DNA of 12,911 nt. It comes from Hominenteromicrobium gallistercoris. Lineage in GTDB: Bacteria > Bacillota > Clostridia > Oscillospirales > Acutalibacteraceae. Each line of letters begins with the position of its first letter. Positions within the stretch are counted from its first letter, which is position 1. The stretch lies in the NCBI GenBank assembly GCA_019119145.1, contig DWXR01000030.1:1-12911 (forward strand), in the 5' to 3' direction. Below, one piece after another: positions 6,016 to 12,911 of the stretch. The notes beneath the pieces were generated by a model. The model was given only the letters and a program-made list of their open reading frames with translations. It did no database searches and was not told the origin of the DNA. A program made the position numbers and the translations under genes.

Positions 6016-7199
6016 TGCGGCAGAACCTCCGCGCAGGCCGCCTTGAACCGCTGCATGGCGGCCTCCAGCATTTTTGCGGGGCCCGCGAGGTTGATGCGGA
6101 TGTGGCGTTCGCCGCCTGCGGAGAAGAACCGCCCGTCATTGCAGTAAAGGTCGTGCTTGAAAAGGAGCTGGTGCAGTGCGTCGTCGTCCAAGCCGAGCGC
6201 TTCACAGTTGATCCACATCAGGTAGGTGCCTTCCAGCCGGCTGCAGGTGACGCCGGGGCAGTTTTCCGCGATGAAGCGGCTGCAGAACTCGAAGTTGTGC
6301 CAGATCAGGTCGATTGCTTCGTCGAGCCAGCCTTCGCAGCGCGTATAGCCGAGGCGGCAGGCTTCCATGCCGAGCGCCGTCGCGGCGTTGGCGTCGACCA
6401 TGTCCAGCACGGCCTGGAACTTTTTGCGCAGGGCTTCATCCGGGATGATGATGTTCGAGGTCTGGAGCGTCGCAAGGTTGAAGGTCTTGCTCGGTGCGGT
6501 GCAGACGATGTAGTCCGGGCAGCCGTTTTCACAGGCCAGCGGGAAAACCGTGTGCTGGTTTCCGGGCATGATGAGGTCGAAATGGATCTCGTCGCTCACG
6601 ACCAGAACGCTGTGATGCGCGCAGATCTCGCCGATCTTCGAAAGCTCCGCCCGGCTCCACACGCGCCCGGCGGGATTGTGCGGGCTGCACAGGATGAACA
6701 TCTTGTTTTTCGGCTCGGCGCAGAGCGCTTCGAAACGGTCGAAATCGATCGTGTAGTATTCGTTGTCGTTCAGAAGCGGGCACTCGACGTTGACGCGGCC
6801 GTTCTGCTTGATCGAAAAGCCGAACGGTCCGTAAACCGGCGGCATCGTGATGACGCCGTCGCCCGGCTCCGTATAGGCGAGCACTGCGGTGAACAGGGCG
6901 GGGACGACGCCGTTTGTCAGAATGATCTCCTCCGGCTTGACGTCCCAGCCGTGGCGGTGTTTCATCCAGCCGCACACGGCGTCGTAATACGCTTTTGTCG
7001 GCGCGGTGTAGCCGAGAATGTGCGTGTCGAGGTAATCTTTCAGGCCCTCGATGATTTCCGGCGGATTTTTCAGTTCCATGTCCGCGACCGAAAGCGGGGC
7101 GACGTCCGCCGCGGCGTTCGGGTTGTTTTTGAGCATCTGCTCCCATTTGATCGAACCGCAGTTTCTGCGGGAAACGACGGTTTCAAAATCGTGCTTCAT
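6012..7199 (-). CDS. MalY/PatB-family PLP-dependent C-S lyase (cystathionine beta-lyase-like)
   Basis: This fold-type I PLP enzyme of 395 residues belongs to the MalY/PatB group, which cleaves C-S bonds in cystathionine or cysteine conjugates to give pyruvate, ammonia and a thiol. Annotation as a generic class I/II aminotransferase is also possible. Visible features are RNCGSIKWE near the N terminus, VADMEL (38-43), PPVYGPF with Tyr123, SPHNPAGRVW with Asn175, SDEIHFDL with Asp203, the PLP lysine Lys238 in APSKTFNLA, and the carboxylate-binding arginine in RHIRINLAGP near the C terminus. An in-frame GTG at 7211 would add four codons but overlaps the GGGAG ribosome-binding site (7215-7211); the ATG at 7199, eleven bases after it, fits the family N terminus better. 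It follows ade by 49 bases and overlaps the ZIP gene by four. Confidence 0.9.
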   Translation of the reverse strand: MKHDFETVVSRRNCGSIKWEQMLKNNPNAAADVAPLSVADMELKNPPEIIEGLKDYLDTHILGYTAPTKAYYDAVCGWMKHRHGWDVKPEEIILTNGVVPALFTAVLAYTEPGDGVITMPPVYGPFGFSIKQNGRVNVECPLLNDNEYYTIDFDRFEALCAEPKNKMFILCSPHNPAGRVWSRAELSKIGEICAHHSVLVVSDEIHFDLIMPGNQHTVFPLACENGCPDYIVCTAPSKTFNLATLQTSNIIIPDEALRKKFQAVLDMVDANAATALGMEACRLGYTRCEGWLDEAIDLIWHNFEFCSRFIAENCPGVTCSRLEGTYLMWINCEALGLDDDALHQLLFKHDLYCNDGRFFSAGGERHIRINLAGPAKMLEAAMQRFKAACAEVLPQ

Positions 7200-7225
7200 T
7201 ACTGTTTTCACTCCCAGGGTTCTTT

Positions 7226-7247
7226 GTTTATGCGGCGTTTATGCGGC
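7226..7247. repeat. Tandem duplication of an 11-base unit
   Basis: GTTTATGCGGC occurs twice in direct succession, without mismatch, between the stop codon of ade and the ribosome-binding site of the C-S lyase gene. Two copies suggest replication slippage. The copy number may vary between strains. Confidence 0.8.
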
Positions 7248-7248
7248 C

Positions 7249-9051
7249 TTATTGCTCCGGTTCGACCTCCAGATCGGTGAAGGAGAACGTCGTGCAGTCC
7301 ACAAGCCCGCGGTTCGTCAGGCGCAGCTCGGGCAGGCAGGCGAGCGGGATCAGCGCCATTGTCATGAACGGCGACTGGATGTCGCAGCCGATCTGCTTCC
7401 AGGCCTTGCCGAGGTTTTCGACGAGCGTGTTCATCGCCTCGGCCGGCTTCGGGTTCATCAGGCCGGCGAGGGGCAGCGGCACGCAGCCGAGCACTTCGCC
7501 GTTCTGCACGATGACCTCACCGCCGCCGCAGGCGATCAGCGTGTTGGCGGCAAGCGCCATATCCTCGTCGTTCGTGCCGATGACGAGCAGGTTGTGCGCG
7601 TCGTGCGCGACCGTGGAAGCCATCGCGCCGCACTGGACGTGGAAGCCCTTGACGAAGCCGACGCCGTGCCTGCCGGTCGCGTTATGGCGCTCGAAGACGA
7701 AGGCCTTCAGCACGTCCTGCGCCGTGTCGCTCTTCAGCTCGCCGTTTTCCACCTTGAGCTGCACGTGCCGCTCGTAGTCGCCGACGCGCACGGGGATGAT
7801 CTCGATCGCGCGCACGGTGTCCGTATCTTTCTTGTCCGTGTGAATTTTGAACGTGTCCGGCGTGATCGTCTCGCCGACGTGCATCGTGTCCATCGCCCAG
7901 TCCGGCAGCTTCGATTTGGGCAGCTCGATTGTCAGCCGGCCGTTTTCGGCGACGGTTTCGCCGTCGATCAGCACGCGCGTGACGTTGATGTCGGTCTCGT
8001 TGTCGATCAGCACGAGGTCGGCGCACTTACCCGGCGTGACGGAGCCGAGCTCGTCGTCCATCTTGAAGCACTGCGCGCAGTTGAGCGTGACCATCTGGAT
8101 CGCCGTGACAAAATCGACGCCGAAGGAGACGGCGCGGCGCACGATGTGGTCGAGGTGGCCCTCGGAAAGCAGCGTGTGCGGGTGCGTGTCGTCGGAAACC
8201 ATCACGGCGTAGCGGGAGTCCACGTCGTTTTCCGTGATGGCCTTCGAAACCTCCTGCAGGTCGTGCCATGCGGAGCCTTCGCGCAGCATCGCGTACATGC
8301 CGAGGCGCATTTTTGCGAGCGCATCCGCCGCGCGGGTCGACTCATGGCAGCAGCGCACGCCGCTCGCGATATAGGCGTTCAGTCCGGCGCCGGTCTCCGG
8401 GACAGAATAATGCCCGGTCACGATTTTTCCCGCTTTCAGCGTTTCGCCGACGATGCCGTGCGCCGCTTCCGCTGCGCCGGTGATGCCGGGAAAGTTCATC
8501 ATCTCGCCGAGGCCGACCGTGTAGTCGTGCCGCATTTCGGAAGCGATGTCCGCCGGGGTGATCTCGGCGCCGGAGTCCTCGAAGCCGGGCACGGCCGGCA
8601 CGCAGGAGGGCGTGGTCAGCATCGCCTTGAGCGGCGTCCTGGCCGCGTCGGCGGCCATCAGGTCGACGCCCTTGAGCCCGAGCACGTTGCAGATTTCGTG
8701 CGGGTCGTAATAGATGCCCGTCGTGCCGTGAGGCAGCACCGCGCGGGCGTATTCGACCGGCGTCAGCATCGAAGATTCGATGTGGATGTGCCCGTCGAGA
8801 AAGCCCGGCGCAAGCAGCTGGCCGCTGGTTTCGATGACCTTGGTTTCCGGGCCGATGCAGTGCGCGGCGTCGCCGACGAGCGCGATACGCCCGCAGGCGA
8901 TGGCGACGTCGGTGTGGTCGAGGATTTCGTGCGTGCAGACGTTGACAAGGCGCGCATCGCGAATCACGGTGTCCGCTGGTCTGCGGCCCATCGCCACGTC
9001 GGAGAGCGTGCGGGAGCATTCCCAAAGCTGGTGCTTGCAGAACTTGAACAT
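7249..9051 (-). CDS. ade: Adenine deaminase
   Basis: This metal-dependent amidohydrolase of 600 residues converts adenine to hypoxanthine and ammonia in purine salvage. The beta-barrel half shows the metal-binding HxH motif in APGFLDGHIHIESSM (DGHIH at 86-90), DPHEI (116-120), and VSDDTHPHTLLSEGHLDHIV, which carries the catalytic Asp and flanking His residues. The C-terminal half has the domain specific to bacterial adenine deaminases, ending DIQSPFMTMALIPLACLPEL and then LTNRGLVD. The length is close to that of known Ade proteins (near 580-600). The start is placed at the ATG at 9051, where AAGGA ends eight bases upstream; the ATG at 9060 directly abuts that site. The gene lies 53 bases downstream of nth on the same strand. 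No purine riboswitch was recognised upstream. Confidence 0.95.
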   Translation of the reverse strand: MFKFCKHQLWECSRTLSDVAMGRRPADTVIRDARLVNVCTHEILDHTDVAIACGRIALVGDAAHCIGPETKVIETSGQLLAPGFLDGHIHIESSMLTPVEYARAVLPHGTTGIYYDPHEICNVLGLKGVDLMAADAARTPLKAMLTTPSCVPAVPGFEDSGAEITPADIASEMRHDYTVGLGEMMNFPGITGAAEAAHGIVGETLKAGKIVTGHYSVPETGAGLNAYIASGVRCCHESTRAADALAKMRLGMYAMLREGSAWHDLQEVSKAITENDVDSRYAVMVSDDTHPHTLLSEGHLDHIVRRAVSFGVDFVTAIQMVTLNCAQCFKMDDELGSVTPGKCADLVLIDNETDINVTRVLIDGETVAENGRLTIELPKSKLPDWAMDTMHVGETITPDTFKIHTDKKDTDTVRAIEIIPVRVGDYERHVQLKVENGELKSDTAQDVLKAFVFERHNATGRHGVGFVKGFHVQCGAMASTVAHDAHNLLVIGTNDEDMALAANTLIACGGGEVIVQNGEVLGCVPLPLAGLMNPKPAEAMNTLVENLGKAWKQIGCDIQSPFMTMALIPLACLPELRLTNRGLVDCTTFSFTDLEVEPEQ

Positions 9052-9104
9052 GGTTCTCATCCTTTCTTATCTCGTAAAAACGGCGTCTGTTTGACGGTGT
9101 GCGA

Positions 9105-9740
9105 TCAGTCTTTCTGTACCGGATTCTTGCAGAACGCGCGCATGCAGCACGATGCGCACTTCGGGCTCCTTGCGGAACACACCGCGCGGCCGTGCAGGAC
9201 GGTGCGGTGGCAGAAGTCGTTGCTCTCCTCGGGCGGCAGTACGGCGCGCAGGTCCTTTTCCACCTTGAGCGGCACGGTGCTCTCGGTCAGCCCGAGCCGG
9301 TTTGCAATGCGGATGCAGTGCGTGTCCGTCACGACGGCGGGCTTTTTGTAGATGTCGCCGACGACGAGATTCGCGGTCTTGCGGCCGACGCCGGGCAGCT
9401 TCGTCAGCTCCTCGACGGTGTCCGGGATCACGCCGCCGTACGTATCGCGCAGGACGTGGCACATGTTGAAAATGTCTTTGGCCTTCGTCTTGTACAGGCC
9501 GCAGGAGCGGATCAGCTCGGCGATTTCCTCCTCGCTGCCTTCACAGAATGCGTCGAGCGTCGGGAAGCGCTCAAAAAGCGCAGGCGTCACAAGGTTGACG
9601 CGCGCGTCCGTGCACTGCGCGGAAAGGCGCGTCGCGATCAGAAGCTGCAGGGGATCGGTGTAGGTCAGCGAGCAGATCGCGTCCGGGTATTCTTTTTTCA
9701 GCGCCTCCACGGCGAGAAGCGCACGCTGTTTCTTTGTCAT
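9105..9740 (-). CDS. nth: Endonuclease III (DNA glycosylase/AP lyase)
   Basis: The 211-residue product, the same length as E. coli Nth, removes oxidised pyrimidines and nicks abasic sites in base-excision repair. The helix-hairpin-helix LPGVGRKTANLVVG carries the Schiff-base lysine at 121, and the catalytic Asp139 lies in AVVTDTHCIRIANRLG. LSAQCTDARVN (39-49) matches the conserved LSAQxTD segment. The C terminus has the [4Fe-4S] cysteines in the diagnostic C-x6-C-x2-C-x5-C spacing (188, 195, 198, 204). Longer in-frame starts upstream are rejected: GGAGG ends six bases before the ATG at 9740, and the promoter lies between 9784 and 9812. It is the first gene of the minus-strand run nth, ade, C-S lyase, ZIP transporter. 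Confidence 0.96.
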   Translation of the reverse strand: MTKKQRALLAVEALKKEYPDAICSLTYTDPLQLLIATRLSAQCTDARVNLVTPALFERFPTLDAFCEGSEEEIAELIRSCGLYKTKAKDIFNMCHVLRDTYGGVIPDTVEELTKLPGVGRKTANLVVGDIYKKPAVVTDTHCIRIANRLGLTESTVPLKVEKDLRAVLPPEESNDFCHRTVLHGRAVCSARSPKCASCCMRAFCKNPVQKD

Positions 9741-9783
9741 AACCATCCTCCGGTATTCAGTTTCCCACATATTTCTAAAATTT

Positions 9784-9812
9784 ATTTTACACCTTTTGTG
9801 TTCGATTGACAA
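9784..9812 (-). promoter_or_regulatory. Sigma-A-type promoter of nth
   Basis: On the minus strand TTGTCA (9812-9807) and TAAAAT (9789-9784) are separated by exactly 17 bases. Each matches the consensus at five of six positions. The predicted start near 9777 leaves a leader of about 37 bases before the nth ATG. The -35 overlaps the -35 of the opposing promoter. Confidence 0.65.
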
Positions 9813-9834
9813 TACCTCAAATCGGTGATACATT
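9806..9834 (+). promoter_or_regulatory. Sigma-A-type promoter of the TraX-family gene
   Basis: A perfect TTGACA (9806-9811) and TACATT (9829-9834, four of six) are separated by 17 bases. Transcription would start near 9841. GGGGGA at 9853-9858 then sits six bases before the ATG at 9865. Confidence 0.65.
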
Positions 9835-9864
9835 TAGATTTATTAAAAGGCTGGGGGAAAGAAG

Positions 9865-10539
9865 ATGTCTGCTTTTACGCTGAAAATGATTGCACTTGTG
9901 ACGATGGTCATCGACCATGTCGGCGCGGTGTTTTTTCCGGATTTGATATGGCTGCGCTATATCGGGCGGCTTTCAATGCCGATTTACGCGTTCCTGCTTG
10001 CGGAGGGCTACCGCAAAACGAGGAACTTCCTGCATTATGCGCTGCGCCTTGCGCTTTTTGCCGTGCTTTCCGAGGTGCCGTACGATCTCCTGTTTCAGGG
10101 GCGGGTGCTTGAATTCAGCCGGCAGAATATCCTGTTCACGCTGCTCACGGCGCTGCTTGTCATGCGCCTTTTAGACCTTGCGGCCAAAAAGCGGAACGTG
10201 TTCCTGTTTATCGGCGCGCTGCTTCTCGCCGTGGTCCCGTATTTCCTGCATTTCAGCTATGGGGTTTACGGCGTGCTCTCCGTGCTGTGCTTCTTCCTGT
10301 TTCAGAAATACCGCGGCATCGATGCGATCGCGTTTTCGGCGCTTACGTACGGGCGCTACCTGTACGACGGCAACTTCACGCAGCTGTACGCCATCGCGGC
10401 GAGTATCCCGATTCTGCTGTACAACGGAAAGCGCGGCGCGGTCTCGCTCAAGTATTTCTTCTACATCATCTATCCCGCGCATCTGCTTGTTTTGTATGCG
10501 ATCCACTATATCTTGGCCAATCACCTATTGCCATTTTAG
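9865..10539 (+). CDS. TraX family membrane protein
   Basis: The 224-residue multi-spanning membrane protein has the full TraX-family pattern: MSAFTLKMIALVTMVIDHVG at the start, RYIGRLSMPIYAFLLAEGYR at 31-50, a basic turn (KTRNFLHYALRL), FAVLSEVPYDL, then further hydrophobic helices and the C-terminal YIIYPAHLLVLYAIHY. TraX of the F plasmid N-acetylates F pilin and is related to membrane acyltransferases; the many chromosomal homologues in Clostridia have no proven role and no pilus genes beside them, as here. Acylation of a surface component is plausible but unproven. The start is supported by the spacing of GGGGGA. The 3' end carries the -35 of the glyA promoter. Confidence 0.88.
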   Translation: MSAFTLKMIALVTMVIDHVGAVFFPDLIWLRYIGRLSMPIYAFLLAEGYRKTRNFLHYALRLALFAVLSEVPYDLLFQGRVLEFSRQNILFTLLTALLVMRLLDLAAKKRNVFLFIGALLLAVVPYFLHFSYGVYGVLSVLCFFLFQKYRGIDAIAFSALTYGRYLYDGNFTQLYAIAASIPILLYNGKRGAVSLKYFFYIIYPAHLLVLYAIHYILANHLLPF

Positions 10540-10556
10540 CAAATTGCGCGTATAAT
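10528..10556 (+). promoter_or_regulatory. Sigma-A-type promoter of glyA, overlapping the TraX gene end
   Basis: TTGCCA (10528-10533, five of six) and a perfect TATAAT (10551-10556) are separated by 17 bases. The -35 lies inside the last codons of the TraX-family gene and the -10 just after its stop. The predicted start near 10563 gives a short leader of about 28 bases that includes AAGGAAGGGAAGG (10571-10583). Confidence 0.75.
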
Positions 10557-10590
10557 AAAGCCATCTATTCAAGGAAGGGAAGGATTTATT

Positions 10591-11841
10591 ATGTACGGTG
10601 ATCTTCTGAACACGATCGGCTTTGTCGCCCAGTCGGACCCGGAGCTCGGCGCCGCCATGGAGCTCGAGCTTAAGCGCCAGCGCCGCAATCTGGAGCTGAT
10701 TGCCTCCGAAAACATCGTCTCGCCGGCCGTTATGGCGGCGATGGGTACGGTGCTGACGAACAAGTACGCGGAGGGCTATCCGGGGCACCGCTATTACGGC
10801 GGCTGCCAGGACGTCGACATCGTGGAAAACATTGCGCGCGACCGCGCATGTAAGCTGTTCGGCGCCGAGCATGCGAACGTGCAGCCGCATTCCGGCGCGC
10901 AGGCGAACCTCGCCGTATATTTTGCGCTCCTGCAGCCGGGCGATACGGTGCTCGGCATGAACCTCGCCGAGGGCGGCCATCTGACGCACGGCTCGCCGGT
11001 CAACATGTCCGGCGCCTACTACAACTTCGTGGCCTACGGCGTCGACCCGGTCACGCACCGGATCGATTACGAAAAGCTGATGGAGCAGGCCTGCACGGTC
11101 AAGCCGAAGCTGATCGTCGCCGGCGCGAGCGCTTACCCGCGCGCGATCGATTTCAAAAAACTGCGGGAAATCGCCGACGCCTGCGGCGCATACCTGATGG
11201 TCGACATGGCGCACATCGCAGGGCTTGTCGCCGGCGGCTGCCATATGAATCCCGTCCCGTATGCGGACGTTGTGACGACCACGACGCACAAGACACTCCG
11301 CGGCCCGCGCGGCGGCATGATCCTGTGCCGGGAGGAATTTGCAAAGAAAATCGACAAGGCGATATTCCCGGGCACGCAGGGCGGCCCGCTGATGCACATC
11401 ATCGCGGCGAAGGCCGTCTGCCTCGGCGAGGCGCTGAAGCCCGAGTTCAAGGCTTATGCCGAGCAGACCGTGAAGAACGCGCAGGCGCTCGCGAAGGGCC
11501 TCATGGACCGCGGCATGAAGCTTGTCTCCGGCGGCACCGACAACCACCTGATGCTTCTCGATCTCTCGGAGGGCGAGCTGACCGGCAAGGAGCTTGAGCA
11601 CCGTCTCGATGAGGTCTACATCACCGCGAACAAGAATACGATCCCGAACGAGCAGAGAAGCCCGTTCGTCACGAGCGGCGTGCGGCTCGGCACACCGGCA
11701 GTCACGACCCGCGGCCTCAAGGAAGCGGATATGGATGTGATCGCCGAGTGCATCTGGCGCTGCGCGACCGATTACGAGAACAGCGCCGATGCGATCCGTG
11801 AAAAGGTCACGTCGCTTCTGCAGGCGTACCCGCTTTACTGA
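10591..11841 (+). CDS. glyA: Serine hydroxymethyltransferase
   Basis: This 416-residue cytoplasmic PLP enzyme interconverts serine plus tetrahydrofolate with glycine plus 5,10-methylene-tetrahydrofolate, the main source of one-carbon units. Motifs in order are LELIASENIVS (35-45), TNKYAEGYPGHRYYGG (56-71), QPHSGAQAN (98-106), the PLP-contacting VDMAHIAGL with Asp205 and His208, the PLP lysine Lys234 in TTTTHKTLRGPRGG, IFPGTQGGP, and NHLMLLDL. The length is normal for the family. The start is set by a purine-rich AAGGAAGGGAAGG seven bases upstream and a near-consensus promoter. The rarA gene follows after 21 bases and is probably cotranscribed. Confidence 0.97.
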   Translation: MYGDLLNTIGFVAQSDPELGAAMELELKRQRRNLELIASENIVSPAVMAAMGTVLTNKYAEGYPGHRYYGGCQDVDIVENIARDRACKLFGAEHANVQPHSGAQANLAVYFALLQPGDTVLGMNLAEGGHLTHGSPVNMSGAYYNFVAYGVDPVTHRIDYEKLMEQACTVKPKLIVAGASAYPRAIDFKKLREIADACGAYLMVDMAHIAGLVAGGCHMNPVPYADVVTTTTHKTLRGPRGGMILCREEFAKKIDKAIFPGTQGGPLMHIIAAKAVCLGEALKPEFKAYAEQTVKNAQALAKGLMDRGMKLVSGGTDNHLMLLDLSEGELTGKELEHRLDEVYITANKNTIPNEQRSPFVTSGVRLGTPAVTTRGLKEADMDVIAECIWRCATDYENSADAIREKVTSLLQAYPLY

Positions 11842-11862
11842 AATTCCCGGAGGTAAAAACGC

Positions 11863-12911
11863 ATGAGAGCACCGCTTGCCGACCGCATCCGGCCGCAGAC
11901 GCTCGACGACGTCGTAGGGCAGCGGCATCTGCTGGGCGAGGGCAAGGCCCTGCGCCGGATCATCGAATCCGGCATGATTCCGAATATGGTTTTCTACGGG
12001 CCTTCCGGCGTCGGCAAAACGACCGTAGCGTCCATCATTGCCCGCAACACGAATATGCACCTGTGCAAGCTGAACGGCACGACGGCCTCCACGGCCGATA
12101 TCCGGGACGTCGTCGCGCAGGTCAACACGCTGCAGGCGGTGAACGGCGTGCTGCTTTACCTCGACGAGATCCAGTATTTCAATAAGAAACAGCAGCAGAC
12201 GCTGCTCGAGTTCATCGAAAACGGCAGCATCACGCTGATCGCCTCCACGACGGAGAATCCGTACTTCTACGTGTACAACGCGATCCTGAGCCGCTCGACG
12301 GTCTTCGAGTTCAAGCCGGTCGAGCGCGAGGAGGTGGCCCGCGCGGTCGAGCGCGCTTTCCGGCTCCTCGCAGAGGAGAGCGGGCTTTCGCTCCGGCTGG
12401 AGGACGGCGTGGCCGCGTACATCGCAATGGCGTGCGGCGGCGACGTGCGCAAGGCGATGAACGCCGCGGAGCTCTGCGCGGTTGCGGCGCAGGGCGGAGA
12501 GGAAGCGGTTGTCACGATGGCGCTCGCGCGGGAGCTGACGCAGCGCAGCGCGCTCCGCTACGACCGCAGCGGCGACGAGCACTACGACATCCTTTCGGCG
12601 TTTCAGAAATCGATGCGCGGGTCCGACCCCGACGCGGCGGTGCACTATCTGGCGCGGCTGCTGGAGGCGGGCGACCTGCCGTCCGCCTGCCGCAGGCTGA
12701 TGGTCTGTGCGTGCGAGGACGTCGGCCTCGCGTGGCCGCAGATCATCCCGATCGTCAAGGCCGCGGTGGACGCCGCCATGATGGTCGGCCTGCCGGAAGC
12801 GCGCATCCCTCTGGCCGATGCGGTGATCCTCGTCGCGCTTGCGCCGAAGTCCAACAGCGGCGAAGCGGCGATCAACGCCGCAATGGCCGATATACAGAAG
12901 GGAAAGACCGG
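11863..12911 (+). CDS. rarA: Replication-associated recombination protein A (RarA/MgsA), 3' end cut by window
   Basis: This AAA+ ATPase of the clamp-loader clade acts at stalled replication forks, as do E. coli RarA/MgsA and eukaryotic WRNIP1. From the ATG at 11863, 349 codons are open to the window edge. Seen in order: PLADRIRPQTLDDVVGQRHL; Walker A GPSGVGKT (46-53); Walker B LLYLDE (97-102) within DEIQYFNKKQQQ; sensor-1 IASTTENP (126-133); the arginine-finger region AILSRSTVFEF (140-150); and the RarA-specific helical segment MRGSDPDAAVHYLARLLEAG, then CACEDVGLA. GGAGG at 11849-11853 lies nine bases before the ATG. Family members have about 420-440 residues, so roughly the last fifth lies beyond the window. 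The 21-base gap to glyA suggests one transcript. Confidence 0.95.
   Translation, partial: MRAPLADRIRPQTLDDVVGQRHLLGEGKALRRIIESGMIPNMVFYGPSGVGKTTVASIIARNTNMHLCKLNGTTASTADIRDVVAQVNTLQAVNGVLLYLDEIQYFNKKQQQTLLEFIENGSITLIASTTENPYFYVYNAILSRSTVFEFKPVEREEVARAVERAFRLLAEESGLSLRLEDGVAAYIAMACGGDVRKAMNAAELCAVAAQGGEEAVVTMALARELTQRSALRYDRSGDEHYDILSAFQKSMRGSDPDAAVHYLARLLEAGDLPSACRRLMVCACEDVGLAWPQIIPIVKAAVDAAMMVGLPEARIPLADAVILVALAPKSNSGEAAINAAMADIQKGKT

Noticed and set aside
9075..9098. Possible terminator between nth and ade on the minus strand (CGTC/GACG stem, then TTTTT).
   Set aside because: The stem is only four pairs and the T-run is separated by CCG; too weak to claim that the operon is split here.
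7051..9351. Plus-strand open frame of 766 codons opposite ade and the C-S lyase gene.
   Set aside because: Both minus-strand genes have complete catalytic motifs; the antisense product has the low-complexity Arg/Val/Asp/His composition of a shadow frame.
9099..9809. Plus-strand open frame of 236 codons opposite nth.
   Set aside because: nth has its catalytic residues and iron-sulfur cysteines on the other strand; this frame shows no protein signature.
9741..9833. Longer N terminus for Nth starting at 9833.
   Set aside because: It would cover the promoter hexamers, add residues with no counterpart in the family, and ignore the GGAGG placed six bases before the ATG at 9740.
9865..10539. Sign of a conjugative plasmid or integrative element from the TraX-family gene.
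   Set aside because: No relaxase, coupling protein, pilus or integrase gene is present; chromosomal TraX homologues are common in Clostridia and here the neighbours are housekeeping genes.
10525..12645. Minus-strand open frame of 706 codons opposite glyA and rarA.
   Set aside because: Same reason: a shadow of two unmistakable genes, with no family features.
1..12911. CRISPR array, tRNA, rRNA or riboswitch.
   Set aside because: No regularly spaced repeats, cloverleaf or conserved RNA core was seen by reading either strand; a covariance-model search would be needed to exclude small RNAs in 4929-5226.

Overview
The window reads as chromosomal DNA of a GC-rich Bacillota, most likely a gut-type member of class Clostridia. 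This is inferred from gene content: a YesM/YesN-type two-component system beside an LplABC-type importer, a lipoprotein solute-binding protein, Gram-positive ribosome-binding sites, and a TraX-family protein beside housekeeping genes. The species cannot be named from the sequence.

Region 1 (1-4928) is a carbohydrate-type uptake locus. On the minus strand are the first codons of a sensor histidine kinase (1-120) and the C-terminal AraC-type DNA-binding end of its response regulator (117 to about 360). On the plus strand follow the C-terminal part of an LplB-type permease (about 359-925), an LplC-type permease with a one-base frameshift (948-1839), a 532-residue lipoprotein solute-binding protein (1906-3504), an intrinsic terminator (3531-3570) and an FAD-dependent oxidoreductase (3588-4928). 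The regulator and the first permease both lose their 5' halves at one point near 355-362. The whole divergent promoter region between them is missing. This is either a real deletion or a chimeric assembly join.

Region 2 (4929-5226) is a 298-base gap without a convincing gene. It holds a well-placed RBS and ATG leading into a 19-codon orphan ORF, a 61-base imperfect palindrome whose arms resemble IS3-family (IS150-group) terminal repeats placed head to head, and a second compound hairpin (5110-5160).

Region 3 (5227-9740, minus strand) is a four-gene run read from right to left: nth (endonuclease III), ade (adenine deaminase), a MalY/PatB-type C-S lyase and a ZIP metal transporter. The last two overlap by four bases. 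Region 4 (9741-9864) is a compact divergent promoter in which nth and the TraX-family gene appear to share overlapping -35 hexamers.

Region 5 (9865-12911, plus strand) holds the TraX-family membrane protein, then glyA from its own near-consensus promoter whose -35 lies inside the TraX gene, then rarA, which follows glyA closely and runs off the right edge.

Most genes belong to well-known families. I see no CRISPR array, tRNA, rRNA, phage module or intact transposase, and no clearly new system. The parts most worth a second look are the double truncation at about 360, the palindromic element at 4993-5053 with its neighbours, and the shared divergent promoter at 9784-9834.
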